From: Aeoliella mucimassa
GTDB taxonomy: Bacteria; Planctomycetota; Planctomycetia; Pirellulales; Lacipirellulaceae
Assembly: GCF_007748035.1 (NCBI RefSeq)
Contig: NZ_CP036278.1
Span: 5,890,001-5,954,000, forward strand
Length of the DNA: 64,000 nt
Direction of reading: 5' to 3'
Below, one piece after another: positions 53,711 to 62,064 of the stretch. Made by a program: the position numbers and the translations under genes. Numbering within the stretch: the first letter of the stretch is position 1; the number at the start of each line of letters is the position of its first letter. Under the pieces are notes generated by a model that ran no database searches, was not told the DNA's origin, and was given only the letters and a program-made list of their open reading frames with translations.

Positions 53711-54841
53711 ATGACCGCTGGCACTATCGAACAGACCCGTAGCGAACTTACCGACAAGTATGTCTCGTTGGCTAGTTCGCCCCCCGAGTACGCCCGCTTT
53801 GCTGGGCTCGTCGGGCAGGTGAAGACCGTCAACATGAACGGTCGGGCGCTGGTGGAGTGGTATGGCTACCACGGCAACATCGGTTGGTACGATCTGGACC
53901 CCGCACTCCTCAAAGTGGTGGAGCGGCCCGCCGAACTCGACCCGCCGAAGCCGGCTGCCAAGAAAGCGGCTCCGGCCGCCGGAGCGAAGAAGCCAGCCGC
54001 CAAACTTTCGCCGCTCGAGCAGCTGCGTCAGCAAGGTGCCAAGAAGGACAAACCAGCCGCGGCCAAGAAGCCAGCCGGCGGGGGACTCTCACCGCTTGAG
54101 CAACTGCGCCAGAAGGGTGCCGGCAAGTCGGCTCCCGCGAAGAAGAGCGAAGGCTTGTCGCCGATCGAGCAACTCCGTCAGCAAGGAGCCAAGAAGTCGG
54201 CTCCCGCGAAGAAGAGCGAAGGCCTGTCGCCGATCGAACAACTGCGTCAGCAAGGAGCCAAGAAGAAGTCCGATGCGCCGGCCAAGCCTGCTGGCAAGCC
54301 ATCGACTTCCGACATCCTCGCACAACTCCGTGGCGGAGGTGGCGGGCAGGCCACGCCCGCCAAACCAGCGCCGCCCGCGGATAAACCCAAAGGCACCGCC
54401 GACATCATCGCTCAACTGCGAGGCGGAAGCGCGCCGCAAGCCAAGTCGGCCCCGTCGCCAAAGCCAGCCGCTTCGGCAGGCCCACCCAGCAGCACGTCCG
54501 ACATCATCGCCCAGCTTCGCGGCGGAGGAGCCGGCAAACCGGCCACCGCACCAGTGTCCGACGTGCCAGACGTCGCAGGCCTGCCGACCAACACGGCCGC
54601 CATCATTGCCCACCTGCGGGGCGAAACCACGAGCAGCGCCGCCGCTGCCCCCGCGCCGGTAACGCCCGCCTCGCCCGCGACCGATACGCCGAGCAGCACG
54701 GCTGACATCATCGCGCAGCTTCGCGGTGGAGGAGCCGGCAAACCAGCCACCGCTCCAGTGTCCGACACGCCAACCTCTAGCGATGCCGCTCCCACCAGTA
54801 CGGCCGAGATCATCGCCCATCTCCGCGGTCAAGTGAAATAG
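53711..54841 (+). CDS. SH3/KOW-like domain protein with tandem short linear repeats
   Basis: 376 residues. The N-terminal ~70 residues are a small beta-barrel-like domain (ARFAGLVGQVKTVNMNGRAL followed by VEWYGYHGNIGWYDLDP). The rest is Ala/Pro/Lys-rich and disordered, with two families of short motifs: four copies of LSP[LI]EQLRQ[QK]GAKK (about residues 99-190) and six of the type [ST][TS][AS][DE]I[IL]A[QH]LRGG (about 200-372). The even spacing with low-complexity linkers looks like a multivalent scaffold. Molecular partner unknown. The start ATG at 53711 has a weak ribosome-binding site. Confidence 0.72.
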   Translation: MTAGTIEQTRSELTDKYVSLASSPPEYARFAGLVGQVKTVNMNGRALVEWYGYHGNIGWYDLDPALLKVVERPAELDPPKPAAKKAAPAAGAKKPAAKLSPLEQLRQQGAKKDKPAAAKKPAGGGLSPLEQLRQKGAGKSAPAKKSEGLSPIEQLRQQGAKKSAPAKKSEGLSPIEQLRQQGAKKKSDAPAKPAGKPSTSDILAQLRGGGGGQATPAKPAPPADKPKGTADIIAQLRGGSAPQAKSAPSPKPAASAGPPSSTSDIIAQLRGGGAGKPATAPVSDVPDVAGLPTNTAAIIAHLRGETTSSAAAAPAPVTPASPATDTPSSTADIIAQLRGGGAGKPATAPVSDTPTSSDAAPTSTAEIIAHLRGQVK

Positions 54842-55046
54842 CTAGACCGTCCGCCAGGAGAGTGGAAGGCGGGACGTTAAGTCGTAGCTCCAGAACGGGG
54901 TTCCATCGCCGGATTGTTCGGAACGAAACTGGCGGTGGAGGAGAGCTGCGTCACTTCTACAACGATGAACAGTGGTAACGGTACTCGATGACACCACCGA
55001 ATGGGATGTCGACACCGACGGCAGCGACATCGATAACGAGTGAAAA

Positions 55047-55149
55047 CATGGGAATCAGCCCGTTGCGTGCGTTGTCGCGTGCACCGGGGCGTGGTACACC
55101 GACGGACGGTTATTCGCCCGTCTCACCCCGACGCAAGGAGATTCCCATG
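55047..55149 (+). ncRNA. Structured leader / bridge-RNA candidate of the IS110-type element
   Basis: Four nested perfect stems: CATGGGAATC (55047-55056) with GATTCCCATG (55140-55149); TTGCGT (55063-55068) with ACGCAA (55131-55136); CGGGG (55085-55089) with CCCCG (55126-55130); GACGG (55101-55105) with CCGTC (55118-55122). The outer 3' arm contains the transposase start codon and the arm next to it the AAGGAG site, so the fold would hide the ribosome-binding region. The position is where IS110-group elements encode their bridge RNA; internal loops between the stems would be the guide loops if so. Confidence 0.5.
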
Positions 55150-56172
55150 AAGTACGTTGGTGCCGATTTGCATAAGAAGACCGTTAGCCTGTGCGTGGTC
55201 GAATGGCACGACCACTCCACGCGAGTCGTCCAGCGAAAGCGACTACGCTGCGACGAGCCCGATCAGATCGGCGAGTTCCTCGCCTCGCTCGGGGAGTTTT
55301 GCATCACCGTCGAGGCGACCATCGGCTACGACTGGTTTGCGGCCCTGGCCGAACCGCTGGCCCGGCGGGTGGTGATCGCCCACCCCCATAAACTCCGCGT
55401 CATCGCCGACAGCACTCGCAAGAGCGACAAGATCGATGCCCAGACGCTGGCCGACTTTCTGGCTCACAACATGATCCCCGAAGCGTGGCGAGCCACGCCC
55501 CGCGTGCGGCAACATCGCTCGCTGATCCGCCGACGGCAGAAGGTGCAGAATCGCATCACCTCGATCAAGACCACGATTCGCGCGCTATTGACCCGTTACA
55601 ACGCCGACCGCCGCGACCTGTTCACTCGCATCGGGCGGAAGGCCCTCAGACAGTTTCAATTTCTCGACGAAGAACGGTGGCTCGTTGACGACCTGTTGGA
55701 AGACCTCGACCAGGCCCGGCACCACTTGGCGAACGTCGATTGCCGGTTGCGTGAGTTCGCCGAGCGGGCACCGCTGGCCGAACGCGAAGCCCGCGAGGTG
55801 TTGGCCACGCTTCCCGGCGCAGGTCCGGTGACCATCAACGTGCTACTGGCCGAGTTGGGCGACTGGCGACGGTTTACTAGCGGCGATGCGGTGGTCGCCT
55901 TTGCGGGACTGTCGCCCGGGTTCCGCGAAAGCGATGGCCACCGCAAGGCCTTGGGCATCACCAAAGCGGGCTCGCCGCTGTTGCGGTGGGCGATGATTCA
56001 ACTGGCCCACCGGGTCAAGCAATCGAGCAGCCGCTGGCGGACGACCTTCGAGCGATTAAGCCAACGCACCGGCAAGAAAAAGGCGACCTGTGCGATTGCC
56101 CGGCGACTGCTCTTGGTCGTCCACGCCATGCTCCGCGACGGACGAGCCTACCAGTTTGCCGCGGCCAAGTAG
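55147..56172 (+). CDS. IS110-family transposase (recombinase)
   Basis: 341 residues from ATG at 55147. The N-terminal RuvC-like DEDD domain: GADLHKKTVSL (first Asp), ITVEATIGYDW (Glu) and SDKIDAQTLADFLAHNMI (Asp pair). The C-terminal Transposase_20 domain: LATLPGAGPVTINVLLAELG, VVAFAGLSPGFRESDGHRK and KAGSPLLRWAMIQLAHR, with the catalytic Ser. It appears full length and intact. The recombinase cuts and joins DNA guided by a bridge RNA in the studied members. Confidence 0.92.
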   Translation: MKYVGADLHKKTVSLCVVEWHDHSTRVVQRKRLRCDEPDQIGEFLASLGEFCITVEATIGYDWFAALAEPLARRVVIAHPHKLRVIADSTRKSDKIDAQTLADFLAHNMIPEAWRATPRVRQHRSLIRRRQKVQNRITSIKTTIRALLTRYNADRRDLFTRIGRKALRQFQFLDEERWLVDDLLEDLDQARHHLANVDCRLREFAERAPLAEREAREVLATLPGAGPVTINVLLAELGDWRRFTSGDAVVAFAGLSPGFRESDGHRKALGITKAGSPLLRWAMIQLAHRVKQSSSRWRTTFERLSQRTGKKKATCAIARRLLLVVHAMLRDGRAYQFAAAK

Positions 56173-56429
56173 CCATCCACGAACGAACCGACCGTAAGCC
56201 AGGATGATCTCGATATAGAGAATGCCGGCGGAGAGCGACTCCGATCGGCGCACGAGTGAATGGGACATTCTTCGCCGACGTTTTTATGGGACACTTGCCA
56301 ACGGAGTAGCGGGTGATCACCGCATAGATGTTTGAGCACGGACGGCAGGTCCGATGACTCGCATACCCCAGCGGTCTTGGTTCAACGAAATAAAACATCC
56401 GACAATAGGAGAAAATGATGATCCCCTAA

Positions 56430-57152
56430 GAAACCACGCTTGACAAAGATTCCCATAGATTTCTGTATACCGGAAGGAGAATCGATCCCGAGACGGGGCT
56501 GTATCAGTACCGGCTGAGAGTTTACCATCCTCAACTCGGCAGGTTCCTGACAAATGACCGGCTGGAGTATTTGGATGGGCTAAATCTTTATCAATATGTC
56601 GGTGGGAATCCTGTAATCTCAACGGACCCTTCAGGACAGGCTGCCTTGGTGATAGGCGGAGGTGGCACCGCACTGGCAACGGGTTGTGGCTGTGCTGGTG
56701 CGGCAGCCGCCGCTCCAGTGGTCATTGCTGGTACTGCCTGTGTGGCTGGGCCCGCGGCTGGCTACTGGTGCGGTAGGCGGGCTGAAGAGAAGTGGGGATT
56801 TGGAAAAGCAATTGGAGAGTGGTGGTGCCCAGTACAACCAACACGACCAGTGAATCCATCAGTAGGGACAGGGGCCGGGGAGGGGGACGGTGGAACAGAC
56901 AACTTCGAAGATGTGATTTCTCCCCCTTTTAGGGGGCCACCGGGTGATACACTAAGGGGCAGGGGGCAGTCACGCACGTATGGGGAGGATGGGTATCCAG
57001 AAACAGATAGAGACACCGCCCATGATGGAGAGGAAGATCATTCACATGATTGGGGAAGGCCAGAAGGCGGCGGGCCGCCAACGCACGATGATCGCGGACC
57101 ACCGAGGCCACCGAAGCCAGGCGACCCTCCTCCTCCTCGCGGTGGCGAATGA
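56430..57152 (+). pseudogene. Rhs core fragment with variable C-terminal tail (5'-truncated)
   Basis: Open from 56430 with no start codon; 240 residues. The start is the Rhs repeat-associated core: HRFLYTGRRIDPETGLYQYR, LRVYHPQLGRFLTNDRLEYL, then DGLNLYQYVGGNPVISTDPSG. After the DPSG junction, where Rhs toxins switch domain, comes a unique tail: a glycine/alanine- and Cys-rich hydrophobic stretch (about 45 residues), then a polar tail with YGEDGYPETDRDTAHDGEED, HSHDWGRPEGGG and a proline-rich end. The tail is probably a toxin tip; type not known. The upstream part of the Rhs protein is gone, replaced by IS110-flanking DNA. Confidence 0.72.
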
Positions 57153-57250
57153 TTGTATCCAGCTGACAGTGTGTGCAAAGTGCGCAGCTAGGACGTAAAG
57201 CCAGTAATATGCTAGTCTAGTGGGGGATTTGCAATTAAGGAGACGCACGG

Positions 57251-57649
57251 ATGATACCACTAAGGAACAAAGAACTCGTCGAAGAGGTAGTTGGAAGTTG
57301 GCCGGACTTTCACGATGCCACGCTCGATGAGTTGCGGCTATCGCGAGGCGAAGATGGTACGTCAATGTTGACAATTGGTGTGCAGTTATTTGACACAAAG
57401 AAATACAAGGATCACACGGGGCATTTCGTTCAAGAGAGGGCATGTTTCGTCGAGTTGCGTTTCTCTGATATTGCATTGCAGCAATTACAGTTAGTCACTT
57501 TCCCAGATGTGCTTTTCTCGTTACGAGTAGACCGGTTAGATCTTGATGCGTCCACAGAGAGGCTGCTCCGCCTTGAGCTGCAATCAGCCATTGAAGGAAC
57601 CCTCGTGATAGTATGTGCGGAAGCTTGGGTTGAGAGAGTGTTGCAGTAA
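57251..57649 (+). CDS. Candidate immunity protein of the Rhs tail
   Basis: 132 residues, cytosolic, with AAGGAG 8 bp before the ATG. VVGSWPDFHDATLDELRLSR near the N-terminus recalls the [WP]-[SD]-F-H-D-A motif of the Imm50-type immunity family. It starts 98 bp after the Rhs remnant, the normal place for an immunity gene. It would bind and block the cognate toxin tip. Family assignment is tentative, but the position is strong evidence. Confidence 0.55.
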   Translation: MIPLRNKELVEEVVGSWPDFHDATLDELRLSRGEDGTSMLTIGVQLFDTKKYKDHTGHFVQERACFVELRFSDIALQQLQLVTFPDVLFSLRVDRLDLDASTERLLRLELQSAIEGTLVIVCAEAWVERVLQ

Positions 57650-57788
57650 CCTAGTGGGACTAGCGTACAGAATTAGGAGTTGCGTCCATAGTGATGCCAT
57701 ACAGAAAGCCTCGCCAGTGACGACTGCAACACGGCTCACAGAAGCGAAACCGCTGAACGATAACACCGAAGCATTGTGTGGTTCAAAC

Positions 57789-58823
57789 GGCCTTGTTGAA
57801 CAATTAGTCACAAACCTCCGTAAAAACTAACGTGGAATGGAACCACGTACCTTTTTTACGGAGATCGAACATGGCTACGAAAGAAAAACGAACCTACAAA
57901 GTCACGAACTGGAAGGAGTATAACAAGTCGCTCATCGAGCGTGGAAACATCACTATTTGGTTTAGCGACGAGGCGTTGGAGAACTGGGAACATCCTAACG
58001 ACCAGACAAAAGTCGGTCGCCCTTTTGTCTTCAGCGATACGGCGATCGAGTGCTTGCTGACGATTCGCGAACTGCTGAAACTTCCCTATCGGCAGACTGA
58101 GGGATTCGGCCGCTCGCTGGTGGCGATGTTGGGCGTCGAGGCAGCGATTCCCAATTATTCTTCGCTCGCCAAGCGAGCCAGCAAGCTGAATGTTTCGCTC
58201 GATATCGCTAACAAGAGGGGCGACATCGATATCGTGGTGGATAGCACCGGCATGAAAGTGTTTGGCGAGGGCGAATGGAAGATGCGGACGCATGGCAAGT
58301 CGAAGCGGCGGACATGGCGGAAGCTGCATTTGTCGGTGAATCCTGACACCCGCGAGATTGTGGCGGAGATTTTGACCGAGAACAGTTGCCACGATGCCGA
58401 TGCGGTTCCCGAAATGCTGGAGCAGGTGGAGCAGCCCGTAAAAAAGTTTCACGGCGACGGTAGTTACGACAAGTGGAAGGTTTATGAAGGGCTGGAATCC
58501 GAAGGCATTGAGCCGGTGATTCCGCCGCAGCACAACGCCAAGATCAAACAACATGGCAACTCTGCGGAGGAGCCTTTGCCCCGGGACGAGGCAATTCGTC
58601 AGATTCGACGCAAGGGGCGTAGGAGTTGGAAAGAGGAAGTGGGCTATCATCGTAGAAGCTTGGCGGAAACGACCATGTACCGAGTGAAACAAAGCTTTGG
58701 GAGCCATCTCAAAAACCGAGTATTCGAAAACCAACAAACGGAAGCCCGCTTGCGCTGTAAAATCATCAATCAATTCACCCAACTCGGGCTTCCACAGTTC
58801 GAGTGGAGTTAGTCAACAAGGCC
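57789..58823 (+). mobile_element. IS5/IS903-like insertion sequence, intact with target duplication
   Basis: Ends GGCCTTGTTGA...TCAACAAGGCC (57789-57799 and 58813-58823), as in IS903-type ends. The 9-bp sequence GGTTCAAAC occurs directly outside both ends (57780-57788 and 58824-58832), a perfect target-site duplication of the length IS903-type elements make. 1035 bp, one transposase. Likely a recent insertion. Confidence 0.93.
57871..58812 (+). CDS. IS5-family transposase
   Basis: 313 residues from the ATG at 57871 (TTTTTTACGGAGATCGAAC upstream, with GGAG). DDE catalytic residues: IDIVVDSTGMKVFGEGEW (Asp), KKFHGDGSYDKWKVYEG (Asp) and GYHRRSLAETTMYRVKQSFG (Glu in the Y-2-R-3-E-6-K arrangement). 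Full length, no frameshift, so probably active. Confidence 0.95.
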   Translation: MATKEKRTYKVTNWKEYNKSLIERGNITIWFSDEALENWEHPNDQTKVGRPFVFSDTAIECLLTIRELLKLPYRQTEGFGRSLVAMLGVEAAIPNYSSLAKRASKLNVSLDIANKRGDIDIVVDSTGMKVFGEGEWKMRTHGKSKRRTWRKLHLSVNPDTREIVAEILTENSCHDADAVPEMLEQVEQPVKKFHGDGSYDKWKVYEGLESEGIEPVIPPQHNAKIKQHGNSAEEPLPRDEAIRQIRRKGRRSWKEEVGYHRRSLAETTMYRVKQSFGSHLKNRVFENQQTEARLRCKIINQFTQLGLPQFEWS

Positions 58824-58833
58824 GGTTCAAACT

Positions 58834-58990
58834 AAAAAACCCGCCACATCCGAAGATGTGACGGGCTCTGAATAGGGAGACCTGTCGGCCTCCCTGTCTG
58901 TTCTGAAAAGACCCCACCGAACCGTAAGGTGCCCAGTTCGGCGGGGCTGGCAGGGGATCGCCACTTGGACCAAAAGCACCCTCTGCCAAC
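58834..58990 (-). ncRNA. Candidate structured non-coding RNA with terminator
   Basis: Read on the minus strand there are four successive hairpins with exact pairing (plus-strand coordinates): 58979-58987 with 58949-58956 (GGCAGAGGG/CCCCTGCC); 58936-58946 with 58912-58922 (CCCCGCCGAAC/GTTCGGTGGGG); 58890-58895 with 58874-58879 (AGGGAG/CTCCCT); and 58855-58865 with 58840-58850 (CCCGTCACATC/GATGTGGCGGG, TTCG loop), ending in T6 (58834-58839), a Rho-independent terminator. A further dyad (59009-59015/59036-59042) lies upstream. No coding frame spans it. I do not recognise the class; 5' end unknown. Confidence 0.5.
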
Positions 58991-59423
58991 GTTTATAAAC
59001 ACGGCAGCGTGGCACTGTTAGCCATTCTTTTTTTGGTGCCACTGCTGACTTGTCGCGGACGGCCTTTCCAGATCGCATGGCAGTAGCAACGGCTAGATGA
59101 TGAGTCGCCACGTTACCCAATGACCAGCAGTGTATTGGATGCTTGGTGCGGGGCGTCACGATACTCGAAGAACTGAGCAGCCAACGAATCCCGGCTACGG
59201 ATCGCGGCAGTGCATGGACTAGGATGTGGATAGCGGTTTCTAGCCACGGATGAACACGGCTTATCACGGATGGGATAGCCTCTTGGACTTCGCCCACCGA
59301 CAACTGGGCGTGGTGCGTTCTGCGAAGTGGCCATGCGTGGTGCGCCCAGCTGTCGGTGCTAGCCAGTTGCTCTGCGGGATCGGCGTCTCTGCCATGTTGG
59401 CTCGATTCTCGTGCCGTTCTCTG
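58991..59423. other. Intergenic region without a gene
   Basis: Contains the 7-bp perfect dyad GTGGCAC/GTGCCAC (59009-59042) and a CACGGAT/ATCCGTG-type repeat around 59230-59270 (TAGCCACGGATGAACACGG, TATCACGGATGGGATAGCC). Short open frames on both strands lack features of genes. Confidence 0.4.
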
Positions 59424-60075
59424 GTGCTACCCTCCCCGGGCCTGATAGCCCGACCCGTGTCTCTTTATTGGCCGCAAGCGGGAGGGTGAAATTTGGTGCT
59501 TGGATTCTCACCACTTTTCGCTGGGAATTGGCCACCCGTGGTGTTCTAATGGACAGTTCGTGTGATCCGTTGTTGGTGGTCAGTAGTCCGTTGTTGGAGG
59601 GTGGAGAGATGTAACCGAGTGAACATGAAATCCACTGAAACCATCGACCACGCAAGCGCGCTGTAGGAGCGGTCTCTGACCGCGATGGCCCTTGTGTTGG
59701 GTTCGCTGCTGCGCGCGTGTCAAAGCTGTAGGCTTTCAGCTGAAGCGGTAGGCTAGATCTTTCAGTCGCCGGAAGCTCCTTCAAGATGACATATTCGAAT
59801 TCCGCATTCCGCAATCCCAAATCCCCAATCGTGTCTCCTCCCCAGAATAGTTTCCCATGGGTGGGAATCTATTCTGGGCAACTATCCTGGAGGTGTTGAT
59901 GCAACTCATTGCTAACAAACGACTTGCGATTGATTCCCGCCGGGAAAATAGATTCCCACTCGATGCGTTTTGGGAAATGGGAATCTATTTGGGGGTGAAA
60001 ACCACTGGTTTTGTAGAGTGCGTGCAGATTCAATTTTCCCATCGGTGGGTAAATTGGGAATCTATCTGGGGCGTT
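59424..60075 (+). repeat. Dispersed ~0.65 kb repeat, copy B
   Basis: Matches the reverse complement of 7143-7798 block by block (CTCCCCGGGCCTGATAGCCC; CCACTTTTCGCTGG.AATTGG; GGTAGGCTAGATCTTTCAG; GTTGATGCAACTCATTGCT; CTCGATGCGTTTTGGGAAAT; GGTGGGTAAATTGGGAATCT). The 12-mer AATAGATTCCCA or its reverse occurs near 59867, 59946, 59980, 60056 and 60074. The open frame 59857-60228 over it is not accepted as a gene. Confidence 0.82.
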
Positions 60076-60288
60076 GGGAATCTATTTGCACGGCAGTGGG
60101 AAACTGCTCGGGAGCAAGCGTGTCTCCAGAGCAGGGGAGGCGGGGATACCGTTGCCTGGCCCGTCGAAGCGAGTTGCTGGCAGAGTGGGACTTGTCCTGG
60201 GGGCGAGCGCCCGCAGCGTTGCAGATAATCTGGTCCCGAAAGTAGGAGGCCAGAGAGAAAGGAGTTAAGCCAGCAGCAGAGCACCAAA

Positions 60289-60326
60289 CAAAAACCGCCG
60301 GCCAGGCGATGCACCAGGCCGGCGGT
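60289..60326 (-). terminator. Terminator of the tRNA-Pro gene
   Basis: On the minus strand CCGCCGGCC (60325-60317) pairs with GGCCGGCGG (60303-60295), followed by TTTTTGTTTGG. It begins 21 bp after the tRNA 3' end. Confidence 0.88.
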
Positions 60327-60346
60327 CAGTATGGACTTAACACAAA

Positions 60347-60420
60347 TCGGGGCGACACGATTCGAACGTGCGACCTACTGCTCCCAAAGCAGTCGCGCTA
60401 CCAGGCTGCGCCACGCCCCG
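60347..60420 (-). tRNA. tRNA-Pro (anticodon UGG)
   Basis: Full cloverleaf on the minus strand: acceptor CGGGGCG/CGCCCCG, D-arm GCGC-AGCCTGGTA-GCGC, anticodon arm ACTGC-TTTGGGA-GCAGT with anticodon TGG, T-arm GCACG-TTCGAAT-CGTGT, discriminator A. CCA is not encoded. A strong terminator follows, and an ISKra4-type element lies 60 bp upstream. Confidence 0.97.
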
Positions 60421-60490
60421 TAAGTGGCCCCTTATCGTAGCAGCCACCCGGGGTGGTGGCAATCGCTAACCGCGTGGGGGCCGATAATTG

Positions 60491-61999
60491 TGTAAGCGTC
60501 TCGAAAGTAGGCATGAAATCGGTTCTAATATATTGTGCCGGGTGACTCTTCCTATTTTGCCACACGCCAGGAGATGATCATGGCCTATTCGCCGCGTGAG
60601 CCAATCGAGCTAAACGAAGAGGAGCAGCGAGTTTACGAGCTGCTGGGAGATTGCTTCGAGCAGGAACGCCGGCGGATCGCGAAGGCGCTCGCTGGCAAGG
60701 ACGACTCGAATCTGTTTGGGCAGACGGAGTTCGACCTCCGCGACCGAGTGCATGCACTCGGAGCCAAGGCCTTGGAAACAGTCGCCAACGAGCGACAAAA
60801 AAAGGGACGGGTACGAGAAAGCTAGCTGCGTCTGCCCGACCTGCAATGGCGACGCCCGCTGCGTGAACGTTCGCTCGCGGTGGGTCGATAGCCTGCTCGG
60901 CCCACTGCAAGTGAGGCGTCACTACTACCACTGCCGCCGGTGCCGTCACGGATTGTTTCCGCGGGACAAAACGTTGGGACTCGGCAAGCGAAAGTTTAGT
61001 CCGGCCGCGGCCCAGGTGGTGAGCATCGCCGGCGTGCAAACGAGCTTCGCTCAGTCGAGCGAAGTGACACTTCGTAAACTGTGTGGACTGAAAGTCAGCG
61101 AGTCGACCGTCGAACGAGTCACCGAAGACGCTGGCGAGCGTCTCCAAACGTTACTCGCCGAAGGCGAGACGTTTGGCAACACAGAGCCGTTCGCCTGGCA
61201 ACGCGATGCGCATGGCAAGACGTGCGCGTACGTGAGTCTCGACGCCACAGGCGTGCGACAGCAAGGCCCTCGTGGCGCGCAGGCCGAGGGCCGCATGGCG
61301 TACGTCGGCATGATTTACAACATAAACAGCGAGCAGGATGCTCGCTCGCCCGACCCGCATTCGGTGCGGTATTTATCGGGGTTTTATGAACTCCCGGAAC
61401 TTGGGCGGCAACTGCGTCGCCAAGCCGCCGCGGTTGGGTGGGACGAGGCAGAGCAGCAGATCGCGATCTCGGATGGCGGTGCTGGTTTAGAAGAGTTCTT
61501 GCGAGTGCACTTCCCGCGTGCGGAGCGGATCCTCGACTTCTGGCACGCGAGTGAGTACCTGGTGGAATTAAGCCAGTCGCTCTATCCGGACGACGAGGAG
61601 CATCGCACTGCTCAGTTGGCATCGTGGTGTCACCGGCTGAAGCACCAAGGAGGCTTGAGCATCGTGTGGATGTTGCAGTCGCTGGAGAAGACCAACTGGT
61701 CTTCCGCTCAACGCGAAGCTTATACGACCTGCCTGCGATACTTCCAAAACCACCAGCACAAGATGAACTACCCCCGCTACGTGGCCCACGGCTGGCAGAT
61801 CGGCAGCGGCCCGGTCGAGAGCGCGTGCAAAACCGTCGTGGCGGGGCGCTTGAAGCAAAGCGGCATGCGCTGGAGCCAGCACGGCTCAAACGCCGTGTGC
61901 CACCTCCGCGCCCTCTACCTCAGCCAACGCGGCTGCTGGGAAGACTACTGGCAAAAGTACGCAGCTTAAGCAAACTGCCCACAATTGTGACGCTTACAC
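60491..61999 (+). mobile_element. ISKra4-type insertion sequence with 10-bp flanking duplication
   Basis: Inverted end sequences TGTAAGCGTC (60491-60500) and GACGCTTACA (61989-61998) bracket the two-frame transposase. CCGATAATTG occurs directly left (60481-60490) and right (62000-62009), giving a 10-bp direct repeat consistent with a target duplication (family members usually show 8-9 bp, and the first or last base may belong to the element). Inserted just upstream of tRNA-Pro. Confidence 0.85.
60580..61969 (+). CDS. ISKra4-family transposase in two frames
   Basis: The first frame (60580-60825, 81 residues) is the helical N-terminal part (EEEQRVYELLGDCFEQERRR, FDLRDRVHALGAKALETV). It reaches ERQKK at the A7 run (60797-60803), where the second frame continues DGYEKASCVCPTCNGDARCV, a zinc-ribbon, then HYYHCRRCRHGLFPRD. 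The catalytic part follows: YVSLDATGVRQQ, QIAISDGGAG and GWQIGSGPVESACKT (Asp, Asp, Glu). The two frames differ by +1 (or -2), which polymerase slippage on the A run could supply; a true frameshift mutation is also possible. Total about 460 residues, the usual size. Confidence 0.8.
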
Positions 62000-62064
62000 C
62001 CGATAATTGCTTAGGACAGCCCGGAAACCGGTGAAGTTCGGTGTTCGGGCCCAAAAATAGGAGG

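Larger units (their letters stand above)
54842..56429 (+). mobile_element. IS110-type element (boundaries not resolved)
   Basis: A DEDD transposase gene (55147-56172) with non-coding sequence on both sides. IS110 elements lack classic inverted repeats, so exact ends cannot be read; the left end lies after 54841 and the right end before the Rhs remnant at 56430. About 300 bp of non-coding DNA upstream matches the part of IS110-group elements known to encode a bridge RNA. Confidence 0.6.

Noticed and set aside
57780-57788. GGTTCAAAC resembling a tRNA T-loop, suggesting IS insertion into a tRNA gene
   Set aside because: Flanking sequence does not form an acceptor or T-stem on either side; it is a target duplication that only resembles the T-loop.
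59857-60228. A 123-codon plus-strand open frame
   Set aside because: It covers the repeat copy B motifs AATAGATTCCCA and has no independent evidence of being coding.
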